From Anaerolineae bacterium (GTDB lineage: Bacteria; Chloroflexota; Anaerolineae; Anaerolineales; Villigracilaceae), in assembly GCA_018648685.1 (NCBI GenBank), contig JABGQT010000097.1:1-46577 (forward strand): a stretch of DNA of 46,577 nucleotides, read 5' to 3'. Numbering within the stretch: the first letter of the stretch is position 1; every line of letters begins with the position of its first letter. The notes beneath the pieces were generated by a model. That model was given only the letters and a program-made list of their open reading frames with translations, was not told the origin of the DNA and searched no databases. Below are positions 32,775 to 40,689 of the stretch, one piece after another. A program made the position numbers and the translations under genes.

Positions 32775-33567
32775 TTAGTAATTTTAACGCATCGTAGCTT
32801 GCATCAAGCTCAATGCCGAAATGGGTTTGCAGAGCATCAATATAGCTTTGGTCTTCGGCGAGTTCGATATCTCTTTCTCTGCCATTTACGGTTTTTTTCA
32901 ATGTGTGATCGAGCAATGTGATTTTCCCATTATCCAAGGGGAGCGCTGCCACGCGAGAAGATGTGAAGAATGAGCTATGATGCGTGGATGTGAAATGGTT
33001 ACCGTATTCAATATCGCCTAAGTGAACATATTCTAAATCAAAGCTGTAAAGGTCTTTCCAGTCATTATCTTTTTGATTTTGGAGCATGTAGCCGAATTCT
33101 TTGGTCTTGATAAGCCGAAGCGTTTGTCCATTTTGCGATATTGGCTGATTGATTTCAAGCGGAAGAGGGGTGCGCGGCGTGTCGCTGCCGAAGCCTACGT
33201 CTGCTATCCATTGCTTGTCTTGGAGCGTGATAAGGGTAATCTGATGCCCTCTGCCGCTCGGTTTTTCCCTTGTGTGGACTCTGGCGAGCAGTGCACGCGC
33301 ATTGAAGCCAAATGATTTTAGCGCCATAAGCAATAAACCGTTTAGTTCAAAACAGTAGCCTCCACGTTTCTTGTTGACGAGTTTTTGAAATATGGCTTCT
33401 GGCGTGATGTTGATTCCCTTACCCAAGCAAATATCGAAATTCTCAAAAGGGATTGTGTAGAACTGAGCGCGGTGAATGGTTTTCAGACATGTGATCGAAA
33501 CATCTACATCAGCGGCATAGTTTATACGCTTCAGGTATTCATCTTTGTTGAACTCAAATTCTTTCAT
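32767..33567 (-). CDS. Arylamine N-acetyltransferase
   Basis: The 266-residue enzyme has the catalytic triad of NAT enzymes in order: C72 in RGGYCFELN, H108 in GRGHQITL and D123 in WIADVGFG. The N-terminal PFENFDICLG and the family length fit. It transfers acetyl from acetyl-CoA to aromatic amines or hydrazines, but related bacterial enzymes also form macrolactams in biosynthesis. Its start lies 9 bp after the upstream gene stops. Coupling to the acyltransferase suggests both act on one acyl-transfer pathway; this is inference. Confidence 0.93.
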   Translation of the reverse strand: MKEFEFNKDEYLKRINYAADVDVSITCLKTIHRAQFYTIPFENFDICLGKGINITPEAIFQKLVNKKRGGYCFELNGLLLMALKSFGFNARALLARVHTREKPSGRGHQITLITLQDKQWIADVGFGSDTPRTPLPLEINQPISQNGQTLRLIKTKEFGYMLQNQKDNDWKDLYSFDLEYVHLGDIEYGNHFTSTHHSSFFTSSRVAALPLDNGKITLLDHTLKKTVNGRERDIELAEDQSYIDALQTHFGIELDASYDALKLLNE

Positions 33568-33576
33568 GACTTGCCT

Positions 33577-34350
33577 TTATTCATCTTTTAGCCAGCCTTT
33601 TTCTACCGCTTTTTCAACTTCTTTGACGATCCATTCATAAAGGTCTGGCGCGGTTTTGGCGATGGGAGTGTTGATCTTGAGAACGCGATTTTTGCCAATG
33701 CCTTCTTCTCGCCAAACCAACCCTTCTGTGGTGATATTTAGCAAAAAAGGCAGGAGACGATCTACAACCTCGACCCAGCGGCTTTCGAGCGTATTCTTTT
33801 CTTCATATTCTTGCCAGAGGGTTTGTATTTGGAGCGCAAAACCTTGATGTTTTGCAGCAAATTCTGCCATATAGGCTTCTTCTTCAATTGCTTTTTGCGC
33901 ACGCAGAGGCGAGTGGATGGATACATCACCGGGACCGATTTCGCAGACATCGTGGGCAAGGGCGATGCGAAGGGCGTGATCTATGTTGAGCTCGGGAGGC
34001 ATCATATCCTTGAGAGCCAAAAGCGTGATTGCCAAATGCCAGCTATGCTCGGCTGAGTTTTCGTGGCGGGAAATGTCGGAGAGATAATTTCTGCCAAAGC
34101 AACCTTCTCTGCTTTCATAAGTTATGGATGTCACTCTGGCGCCATCTTCCATAATAATAACCGGAGCATATTTTGTTCTATGCTTATCTCTGAAAACTTT
34201 GGATGCACAAATCTCAACGACGCCTGTTCTCTTTTCATAAGTGGCTGTGTAATAGATAGACCTGCCTAAGGTATAAAGTCCGCCAATGGGAACCGCGGCG
34301 ATTATGAGCGCAAATATACCGGTTAGTGTGTAGCCAAATATTTTACTCAA
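33577..34350 (-). CDS. Chimeric membrane protein: DUF3592-like N-terminus joined to HD-domain phosphohydrolase
   Basis: The 257-residue protein has a membrane helix (about residues 6-28) and a DUF3592-like stretch to about residue 80. It then shifts abruptly at RNYLSD into an HDDC2/YfbR-like HD domain. The metal-binding His in ENSAEHSWHLA, the HD pair in ALAHDVCEIGPGD and the Asp in VVDRLLP are intact. The first helix of that HD family, which usually carries an LK..R motif, is absent. The start is set at a TTG (34350) with AAGGAG six bases upstream; no ATG is well placed. YfbR-type HD proteins hydrolyse 5'-nucleotides. The join looks like an in-frame deletion that fused two genes. Confidence 0.72.
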   Translation of the reverse strand: MSKIFGYTLTGIFALIIAAVPIGGLYTLGRSIYYTATYEKRTGVVEICASKVFRDKHRTKYAPVIIMEDGARVTSITYESREGCFGRNYLSDISRHENSAEHSWHLAITLLALKDMMPPELNIDHALRIALAHDVCEIGPGDVSIHSPLRAQKAIEEEAYMAEFAAKHQGFALQIQTLWQEYEEKNTLESRWVEVVDRLLPFLLNITTEGLVWREEGIGKNRVLKINTPIAKTAPDLYEWIVKEVEKAVEKGWLKDE

Positions 34351-34371
34351 TATATTCTCCTTGCACAAAAA

Positions 34372-34434
34372 CCTTGCGAGAGTTATCCCTTTTGGCTGTC
34401 TCTATCTCACGCCAACGCTCGCAAGGTTGGCAAA
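34372..34434. repeat. Inverted repeat ACCTTGCGAG...CTCGCAAGGT upstream of the HD gene
   Basis: ACCTTGCGAG near 34372-34381 is exactly complementary to CTCGCAAGGT near 34424-34433, enclosing about 40 bp. It fills the 91-bp gap between the GNAT gene and the HD gene. It may act as a terminator or be a dispersed repeat of the CTCGCAAGG type. Confidence 0.5.
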
Positions 34435-34459
34435 GCCAAATAAGAAGTTAGATAACGTA

Positions 34460-35239
34460 TTAGGGCTTATATTTCCATTTGCAGGGATATGAGTAAGCTA
34501 TTCTTTTAAAACCAAACTTCTTTAGAATGGGTTCGCTCATGGGGCTGGCATCCACGGTTAGATATTTTATGCCGCGGGCTTTGGCTTCTTGTGCACGGAT
34601 TGCGAGAAGAGCAGTATAAAGCCCTTGCTTACGAAATTCGCGGACAGTAGAGCCTCCCCATAAGCTGGCAAAGAGACTATTTGGCTGAAAATAGATCCAC
34701 GCAGCGCTTGCTGGCTCACCATTGCTGTACGCGACATAAACACTCATCTGTTCAGGATGATCTCTGATGGTGTCCCCAAGATAGGGCTGCATCCATGAAG
34801 AATCTTCGCTCCACACTTTTTCTTCAATGATTTGGACATCGTTCAGCTTTTGCGGATCAAGAATTTTCTGCACGTCTTGCGTGAGCGGCTGCCATAAAAT
34901 CTCAGGGGCGTTTTGCAGGTCAAGCACAACCAGCGCTTCAGGCTCTTCGGTGATAAAGCCATGTGACCGCAATCTTTCTTTTAGATCGGGCGGGTTATCG
35001 TAATCGTAAACTTTCCACTCAAAATCTTGCCCGATACTCTTAAAGTAGCGGACTTGTTCTGAGATGGCATTTTCAACATTGCTTTGATCTAATTGGCTAT
35101 ATGTAATTGCGCCTTCAGCAGCACCAGATTTATTTATATGCCGAACCAAATTTGGCACATCCTCCCGACGCAAATCGGGATACGCAACGTTTTTTCTTTG
35201 GTCTTGGTCGAATAGGGTGATGACCTCTAATTTATTCAT
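34460..35239 (-). CDS. GNAT-family N-acetyltransferase
   Basis: The 259-residue protein has a divergent N-terminal half and a C-terminal GNAT core. SAAWIYFQPN is the central strand, followed by VREFRKQGLYTALLAIRAQEA, with acetyl-CoA-binding R/QxxG near residue 205. VDASPMSEPILKKFGFKRI is the closing part. The two-part layout suggests a tandem or degenerate double-GNAT fold with only the second half active. Its stop is near the next gene, with an 8-bp gap to the Ntn-hydrolase-like gene upstream, so the two form one transcript. The substrate is unknown. Confidence 0.8.
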   Translation of the reverse strand: MNKLEVITLFDQDQRKNVAYPDLRREDVPNLVRHINKSGAAEGAITYSQLDQSNVENAISEQVRYFKSIGQDFEWKVYDYDNPPDLKERLRSHGFITEEPEALVVLDLQNAPEILWQPLTQDVQKILDPQKLNDVQIIEEKVWSEDSSWMQPYLGDTIRDHPEQMSVYVAYSNGEPASAAWIYFQPNSLFASLWGGSTVREFRKQGLYTALLAIRAQEAKARGIKYLTVDASPMSEPILKKFGFKRIAYSYPCKWKYKP

Positions 35240-35247
35240 GTTTTGGG

Positions 35248-36012
35248 TTACTGAAATAACAATGTAGTTTGATAATCATTTTCGCAAGGATGTCCGAGCA
35301 GCGATGACCAGCCGACATAATCGCCTTGTATTTGGATGATATGACTGCTTTCTGTTCCACCGCCCTCGGCTTGGTGGTTGCAAATTGACAACTCACCTTT
35401 CTCGGGCAGATGTGAGCGGAGCATACCCTTGAGCATACCGATGTTTGAGATTCCTTTTATCATTAAACTGGCAACTTCCAGGCGCTTCAGCGAGCTTTCC
35501 TCACGTATTTTTGGTCTTTCTGTTTGATGGTCAATAAGGCTAAAGTTATTTGTTATCGCGATATTTCCTGTAATTTCCTGAAGTTGAAATTCTTTCTGAT
35601 ATACCTCGAGCAAATAAGTCCATTCCGGCGACGCAATTAGAATTCGCCCTCCTTGAACAGAGTTCTCGCCCATGAATTCATTTGTTACTTTGGGGATGTC
35701 CGTTTTCTCTTTGACCTGAGACAAGATGCGTTCGCACAAAATATCGTAAGTTACATCTTCGCTGGATAGAACATGGGTGTTTGCTACGCAGACCCTATGT
35801 TTGTTTATGCCAATGGAGATGCCCTCTAATTCCATTGTTTGGAGATTTGCACCTTTTAGGCTATGGGCTTCCGGCGTGGATTGAAATACTGTGAGTCTAT
35901 TTCGCAGATAATCTCGGTTCAAGTCTCGATTTTTAAAGAAGAGAATTCCACCAGGAATATGAATTACGCCTATGGTGCATTCTATTGTGTCTTTTTGCTT
36001 ATATCCCTGCAT
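35248..36012 (-). CDS. Ntn-hydrolase-like protein (peptidase C45/secernin-type, tentative)
   Basis: The 254-residue protein starts MQGYKQKDTIECTIGVIHIPGG and has the pattern FFKNRDL and NKHRVCVANTHVLSS. NRD and a following ANTH are reminiscent of penicillin acyltransferase-like or secernin-like N-terminal-nucleophile hydrolases, and C12 could be the nucleophile. Later, GRILIASPEWTYLLEV and AITNNFSL fit the alternating strands of that fold. The match is by motif only, so function is uncertain. An AAGGAG site lies before the ATG. It is probably co-transcribed with the GNAT gene, suggesting processing and acetylation of a common substrate. Confidence 0.5.
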   Translation of the reverse strand: MQGYKQKDTIECTIGVIHIPGGILFFKNRDLNRDYLRNRLTVFQSTPEAHSLKGANLQTMELEGISIGINKHRVCVANTHVLSSEDVTYDILCERILSQVKEKTDIPKVTNEFMGENSVQGGRILIASPEWTYLLEVYQKEFQLQEITGNIAITNNFSLIDHQTERPKIREESSLKRLEVASLMIKGISNIGMLKGMLRSHLPEKGELSICNHQAEGGGTESSHIIQIQGDYVGWSSLLGHPCENDYQTTLLFQ

Positions 36013-36156
36013 AATATTTCTCCTTAGCTAAACCGAGTAGATATTCTTATAATTTTGCGGCAAGAAGCTATAAAAACATTTTTTTGTATTCATCGAAAAT
36101 CACATTTTCTGCTGTACTTATAGAGTGGCTAACGCAGATGCGAAATCTCATATTGA

Positions 36157-37185
36157 TCAGAGCTTCTTTATTTTTTTGATAAAGTTTTTTACGTGTTCTT
36201 CTTTGGTCGCCCAGGAAGTAATAATGCGAACTGCTGAATGATTTTCATCGACGCTTCTCCAGGTATAAAAGTCAAACTTTTGGCGTAACTCTTCGATTTT
36301 TTTATTTTCTAAAATCGGAAAAATTTGATTGGTAAATGTTTCTGCCCACCAATCGCAACCTGTTTCTTCAAATGCATCTTTTATTTTCATCGCTTGCCTG
36401 TTAGCATATTCCGCAAGCTCGAAATACAGATCATCTTTTAGTAATTCCTGAAATTGGATACCGAGAAGCCTGCCCTTTGAAAGCATCGCGCCTTTTTGCT
36501 TCAAATGATATTCAAAATCTTCTTGTAGCTTTGTATTATTAATGACAATTGCCTCACCGATCAAAGCCCCATTCTTTGTGCCCCCCAAATAAAAAGCATC
36601 TGTATATTTTGCAACATCTTCTAAGTTTAGGTCACTATTTTCAGCGGATAAAGCTTGTCCGAGTCTAGCGCCATCCATGTATAAATATAGATCCTTTGAT
36701 TTACAAAAATCCCACAAATCCTGCAATTCTTTCTTGGCGTAAATTGTTCCAATTTCGGTGGAATTAGAAATGTAGACCATCTTTTGTTTTAGCTGATGGG
36801 GCTTAATGGGATGTGCATCAATCACTTCTTGGAGATGATCGGGGGTTAGTTTTCCATTTAATGTTTCTATGGAATTGACCTTATGTCCCGTTGCTTCTAT
36901 GGCGCCAGTTTCATTGTCGAAAATATGCCCCGTCTTTGCAGAAATTACGCTTTCGTGTGGTCTCAAAAAAGCCGAGGCGACAACGAGATTGGCTTGTGTG
37001 CCACCACTTACGAAATATACTTTTGATTTGGGAGAACGAGTTTTTTGCAATATGATATTTGAAGCATTTTTGCAAAAATCGTCTAGACCATAGCCATCCT
37101 GTTGATCAAAATTAGATTTTGTCAGAGCCTCTAACACTCGAGGATGACAGCCTTCAGAGTAATCATTTTTGAATGAGATTTTCAT
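36157..37185 (-). CDS. Threonine-aldolase-like PLP enzyme (beta-eliminating lyase family)
   Basis: The 342-residue protein matches low-specificity threonine aldolase/aromatic beta-eliminating lyases. DDYSEG-like text is at the N-terminus and FVSGGTQANLVVASAFL near residue 60 binds the cofactor. KTGHIFDNETGAIEATGHK follows, then MDGARLGQAL with D171 and LGGTKNGALIGEA with PLP lysine K204. The family cleaves threonine to glycine and acetaldehyde. Codon use here is more AT-rich than in the genes after 38 kb. An AGGAG site precedes the ATG. The 144 bp before the next gene hold nothing I can identify. Confidence 0.88.
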   Translation of the reverse strand: MKISFKNDYSEGCHPRVLEALTKSNFDQQDGYGLDDFCKNASNIILQKTRSPKSKVYFVSGGTQANLVVASAFLRPHESVISAKTGHIFDNETGAIEATGHKVNSIETLNGKLTPDHLQEVIDAHPIKPHQLKQKMVYISNSTEIGTIYAKKELQDLWDFCKSKDLYLYMDGARLGQALSAENSDLNLEDVAKYTDAFYLGGTKNGALIGEAIVINNTKLQEDFEYHLKQKGAMLSKGRLLGIQFQELLKDDLYFELAEYANRQAMKIKDAFEETGCDWWAETFTNQIFPILENKKIEELRQKFDFYTWRSVDENHSAVRIITSWATKEEHVKNFIKKIKKL

Positions 37186-37230
37186 GTTTCTCCTACAATT
37201 TTTTTCGATAGCTGTAAAACAATAAGCGAT

Positions 37231-37302
37231 GGTGACTTTGCGAGGCAGCTATATCGCCGAAGCAATCTCGTTTTTGATGTATAAGATTGCCACGTCGCAA
37301 AA
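37231..37302. repeat. Dispersed inverted repeat of the TTGCGAGG...GAAGCAATCTC type
   Basis: TTTGCGA (37237-37243) and TCGCAAA (37295-37301) are inverted, and GCAATCT (37262-37268) pairs with AGATTGC (37284-37290). The flank GATGGTGA is shared with the element at 24981-25082. It occupies the gap between the threonine-aldolase-like gene and the GH114 lipoprotein gene. Confidence 0.55.
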
Positions 37303-37338
37303 GCATCCTGACACTTCAATTTTTCCACATCAACTTTT

Positions 37339-38253
37339 CTATGGACACTCGGCTCTATACTCATCCAGATTGCGATTTTTTAGAAAAACATGAAAGCTAA
37401 GGTCAGCAGCAGGGGGGCAAATAACGTCTATGAAGTCTTCTATAGAAATCTCGTCAGTATATTCGGCTGCAAAAACGGGCTTGCCTGCTTCAATAAAGGG
37501 AAGCATCTCCTGGCACCACTCGCCAACAAAGCAATCTTCTGTCAACGCCCAATCGAAGTAGGAGAGCAGGTCATCAACCTGATCTTCGTTGTTCTTTAAT
37601 CCAATCGAAAGTCCGCGTGCGTGCGCTTCTTCGGATAGCCATATGTTGTAGGCGAGTTGTTCTTCGTAGCTGATATCGAATCCCGTATCTGTCCAGTGCA
37701 GATTGATATTATCCGGCTCTATGCCATCGAAACCTTTTTCAACGCACATATCCAGACGCGCACGCATAATGGGGGCGAGTTTTTCGACTTCTCGGATGTC
37801 GAGCCATTTTTCGCCTGCCCAGCCTTCGTAGTCTTTGCCAATAATTTCGGATGGGAAATCGGCAGCATCTGGTCGCCAATCTTCCCAGCTCCCAACGGAA
37901 ATATAGCAAAATACTTTTTTCCCCTCCGAGTGCAAACTTGATATTAGGCTTGCTTCCGTTTCAAAGGCATCTACGTCGTAAATATCCACGTCGAAGGATG
38001 TATTGATTTCGTCGCCAAGTTGCCATGAGAAGGTGCTGTCGAGGGGCGGATACCAAATTTCTTTTGGCATAGGTGTTTGGGTGGGGGAATCTGTTGGGGG
38101 CGTTTCTGTAGCGGTATCTTGCTGGGACGGAGAGGATGTTTCTGTAACGGGAGCAGGTTGAGCCACGGTCGGTTCCGCTGGGGATGATGTTGGGGCGTTG
38201 CATCCGCTAATTAAGGTGGATAACGCAAAGAGAAGAGATAATATTCGTTTCAT
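37339..38253 (-). CDS. GH114-family glycosidase-like lipoprotein
   Basis: The 304-residue protein has a lipoprotein signal (MKRILSLLFALSTLISGC, Cys18) and a Ser/Thr/Pro linker to about residue 65. The catalytic barrel follows, with FCYISVGSWEDWRPDA, WLDIREVEKLAPIM, GFDGIEPDNIN, LSIGLKNNEDQ and FAAEYTDE. This is the endo-alpha-1,4-polygalactosaminidase (GH114) pattern; the Asp/Glu in GIEPDN is the likely catalytic region. It would sit on the outer face of the membrane and cut a galactosamine-rich exopolysaccharide. AAGGAG lies before the ATG. Confidence 0.88.
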   Translation of the reverse strand: MKRILSLLFALSTLISGCNAPTSSPAEPTVAQPAPVTETSSPSQQDTATETPPTDSPTQTPMPKEIWYPPLDSTFSWQLGDEINTSFDVDIYDVDAFETEASLISSLHSEGKKVFCYISVGSWEDWRPDAADFPSEIIGKDYEGWAGEKWLDIREVEKLAPIMRARLDMCVEKGFDGIEPDNINLHWTDTGFDISYEEQLAYNIWLSEEAHARGLSIGLKNNEDQVDDLLSYFDWALTEDCFVGEWCQEMLPFIEAGKPVFAAEYTDEISIEDFIDVICPPAADLSFHVFLKNRNLDEYRAECP

Positions 38254-38275
38254 CCTGTACTCCTTGTTAAATAAA

Positions 38276-38305
38276 AAAATGGCGCATCATTTGATGCGCC
38301 ATTTT
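38276..38305 (-). terminator. secF terminator
   Basis: GGCGCATCA (38281-38289) pairs with TGATGCGCC (38292-38300) with a 2-nt gap, and the outer AAAAT/ATTTT extend it to 14 bp. On the minus strand the hairpin is followed by a T run. It ends the secD-secF transcript. Confidence 0.85.
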
Positions 38306-38315
38306 ACTGTATTTT

Positions 38316-39227
38316 TTAGACTGTGGCTTTATTTCTGCCGAACCAATTTTTCCATTCTTTCTTTTCCCAAACTACAAGGACGGGAGCAGCAATGAAAATG
38401 GATGAATAAGTTCCGCTCATTAGCCCAACGAGCAGGACGATGACGAATTGACGCAAGGTCACGCCGCCAAAGAAGGCAAGGGCGAGAAGCAAGAATTCGA
38501 CGGTCATCAACTGGGTGTTGATAGAGCGTTGCAGGGTTTGGACAATGGAGTGATTGACGAGGGTTTCGTAATCGAGACGGCGCAAGGCGCTGGAGTTTTC
38601 ACGAATGCGATCAAAAACAACGATGGAGTCTTGCATTGAGAAGCCGATCACGGTTAGTAGCGCGGTCAGGAAAAGGGAGTCAATTTCCCAGCCAAAGAAT
38701 ACGCCGCCAAGGGCTGTGACGCTGAAAATAAGTGCAACATCGTGGAGCATGGCGAGAATGGCGGAGATACCGTAACGATACGCACCTTTGATCCCACGGA
38801 AAGACCAGGCGATGAAGAGAACGACCAGCAGCGAAGAGACACCAACGGCCATTGCAGCACGGGATGTAACTTGCTCGCCGATGCTGGGGCCAACGCTATC
38901 AAAGCGTTGAACGGTGGTTTCTCCGAATGCCGCGTTCATGGATGTTAGCAGAGCGTCGCGTTTTTCGTTATCCAGAAACTCTGAGCGGATGATGACCCCG
39001 CCTGTTTCGGTGGTTTGGACTTGCGGGTCTCTGATATTTGCTTCTTCATAAACAGCAAGGACTTCAGCAGGTTGAGGGGTAGCCCCTTCAAAAGTAACTT
39101 CAAGAAGGCTGCCGCCAGTGAAATCGATGGAGAGAGGAAGTCCACCTGTAAAGAGAACGATCAGGCCGGGGACGATGACGATGAACGAAAGAGCAAAGAA
39201 AAGGTAGCGTTTACCAAGTAAATTCAT
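38316..39227 (-). CDS. secF: Protein translocase subunit SecF
   Basis: The 303-residue protein has one N-terminal helix, a periplasmic domain containing IDFTGGSLLEVTF, and five further helices. DSIVVFDRIRENS lies in the fourth transmembrane region and VEFLLLALAFFGG follows. This is the SecF half of the proton-driven SecDF pump that pulls exported proteins across the membrane. It follows secD by 12 bp in the same operon. AAGGAG lies ahead of its ATG. Confidence 0.96.
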   Translation of the reverse strand: MNLLGKRYLFFALSFIVIVPGLIVLFTGGLPLSIDFTGGSLLEVTFEGATPQPAEVLAVYEEANIRDPQVQTTETGGVIIRSEFLDNEKRDALLTSMNAAFGETTVQRFDSVGPSIGEQVTSRAAMAVGVSSLLVVLFIAWSFRGIKGAYRYGISAILAMLHDVALIFSVTALGGVFFGWEIDSLFLTALLTVIGFSMQDSIVVFDRIRENSSALRRLDYETLVNHSIVQTLQRSINTQLMTVEFLLLALAFFGGVTLRQFVIVLLVGLMSGTYSSIFIAAPVLVVWEKKEWKNWFGRNKATV

Positions 39228-39239
39228 TGTATGCTCCTT

Positions 39240-40598
39240 TTAGATACCAAACCAACGCGGGAAGTTGGTGACCTTGATCTTATCAAGGGCAACTGCCAGC
39301 AAAGTTCGAGTGATATAGAGGGATGAGAAAAGGGAGATCAAAACACCCAGGGCAAGCGTAAGAGCAAAACCTTTGACGATGCTTGCGCCGAATGCGCTCC
39401 CAAACCAGAAGAGGATAATGGAGGTAATTAGCACGGCAGCATTTGAATCTCGGATGGAGGGCAAAGCACGCGACCAAGCCATATCGAAGGCTTGTTTGAG
39501 AGAGCGACCTTTGCGGAGCTCTTCTTTGAGACGTTCAAAGACGAGAATATTCGCATCCAAGGCTGAACCGGTACTAAGCATAAAACCAGCGATACCAGGG
39601 AGAGTCAGGGTGACGCCGATCCATTTGAAAATGGCGTAGGCGAGGATGGCGTAGAAGATGATAGATATATCTGCTGCGATACCGGGGAGACGGTAATAAA
39701 TCGCCATAAAGAGAATGACGATAATGATACCGATCACGCCAGCTTGCAAAGAGCGTTGCAGGGAATCTTCACCAAGTGTTGGGCCAATAATTCGGCTTTC
39801 AACGATCTTGAGGGGGATGGGGAGTGAACCGTAACGCAATTGAACGGCGAAGGCATTTGCACTTTCGCTGTCAAATTGTCCCGTGATTACACCACTGCCG
39901 CCAGTAATTGCGCTTTGAATGCGGGGAGCAGAAATGACTTGCTTGTCTAAAACAATGGCAAGGTTCATTCCTATATTTGCACTAGTGTGCTCGGCAAAAA
40001 CATCGCTTCCTTCATCGGTGAGTTCAAATGCGATTTGCATTGCCCCAAAGTTGTCTGAAATAACGCCAACATCTTTGAGCGCACCACCTGTCATCACAGT
40101 GTGATAGACGGTGGGAGCTTCTGCACCTTCTTCGACAACAGGTTCTTCTGAAAGGCCATAGTCGGTTTCAATGAATGTTCCGGCTTCAAGAAAGGTAGCG
40201 CCAACATCTACAAACTCAAGCAAACCAGTTTGTTGGATAACCGAGATCACGCCTTCGGTGTCTTCCAAGCCGGGGAACTCGCCAACAATACGGCGGTCGC
40301 CGGCGATTTGAACGACATTTTCGGAAACGCCCAAAGCATTGGTGCGGTTTTCAATAACGCTGCGAGCAACTTCCATTGAGTCAGATGAAATATCTGCATC
40401 TTCAGGAAGATCGGCTTCAAGCAAAACTTGCAAACCACCGCGCAGATCAAGTCCTAATTGTGGCTTGACATTGCGTTCGTAAATCACCGCTCCATTAACT
40501 GGATTGCTAAGGAAGAGCGTGTCGCTTAGATCGATCCAGAGCGCAAAAGCGATCAGAATTGCAATGATAAGCAAACGAGTGTTTTGATTTTTTATCAT
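39240..40598 (-). CDS. secD: Protein translocase subunit SecD
   Basis: The 452-residue protein begins with a helix followed by PQLGLDLRGGLQVLLEA, the conserved D1 motif. It then has a long extracytoplasmic P1 region and a C-terminal six-helix block. The proton-pathway segment GFMLSTGSALDANILVFERLKEELRKG is present. GGAG lies nine bases before the ATG. It works with SecF and the SecYEG channel. No yajC is seen beside it in this window. Confidence 0.96.
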   Translation of the reverse strand: MIKNQNTRLLIIAILIAFALWIDLSDTLFLSNPVNGAVIYERNVKPQLGLDLRGGLQVLLEADLPEDADISSDSMEVARSVIENRTNALGVSENVVQIAGDRRIVGEFPGLEDTEGVISVIQQTGLLEFVDVGATFLEAGTFIETDYGLSEEPVVEEGAEAPTVYHTVMTGGALKDVGVISDNFGAMQIAFELTDEGSDVFAEHTSANIGMNLAIVLDKQVISAPRIQSAITGGSGVITGQFDSESANAFAVQLRYGSLPIPLKIVESRIIGPTLGEDSLQRSLQAGVIGIIIVILFMAIYYRLPGIAADISIIFYAILAYAIFKWIGVTLTLPGIAGFMLSTGSALDANILVFERLKEELRKGRSLKQAFDMAWSRALPSIRDSNAAVLITSIILFWFGSAFGASIVKGFALTLALGVLISLFSSLYITRTLLAVALDKIKVTNFPRWFGI

Positions 40599-40689
40599 AA
40601 ACTTCTACTCCAATTCATAAAAATACCACCAATCTGCTGGCGGCGGAGAGATTATACCTCATAGAGAGGGCTAAGGTGAGGCAGATTTC

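Noticed and set aside
40599-40689. Possible small RNA or operator between secD and the aminopeptidase
   Set aside because: No hairpin, palindrome or promoter of convincing quality is present in these 91 bp.
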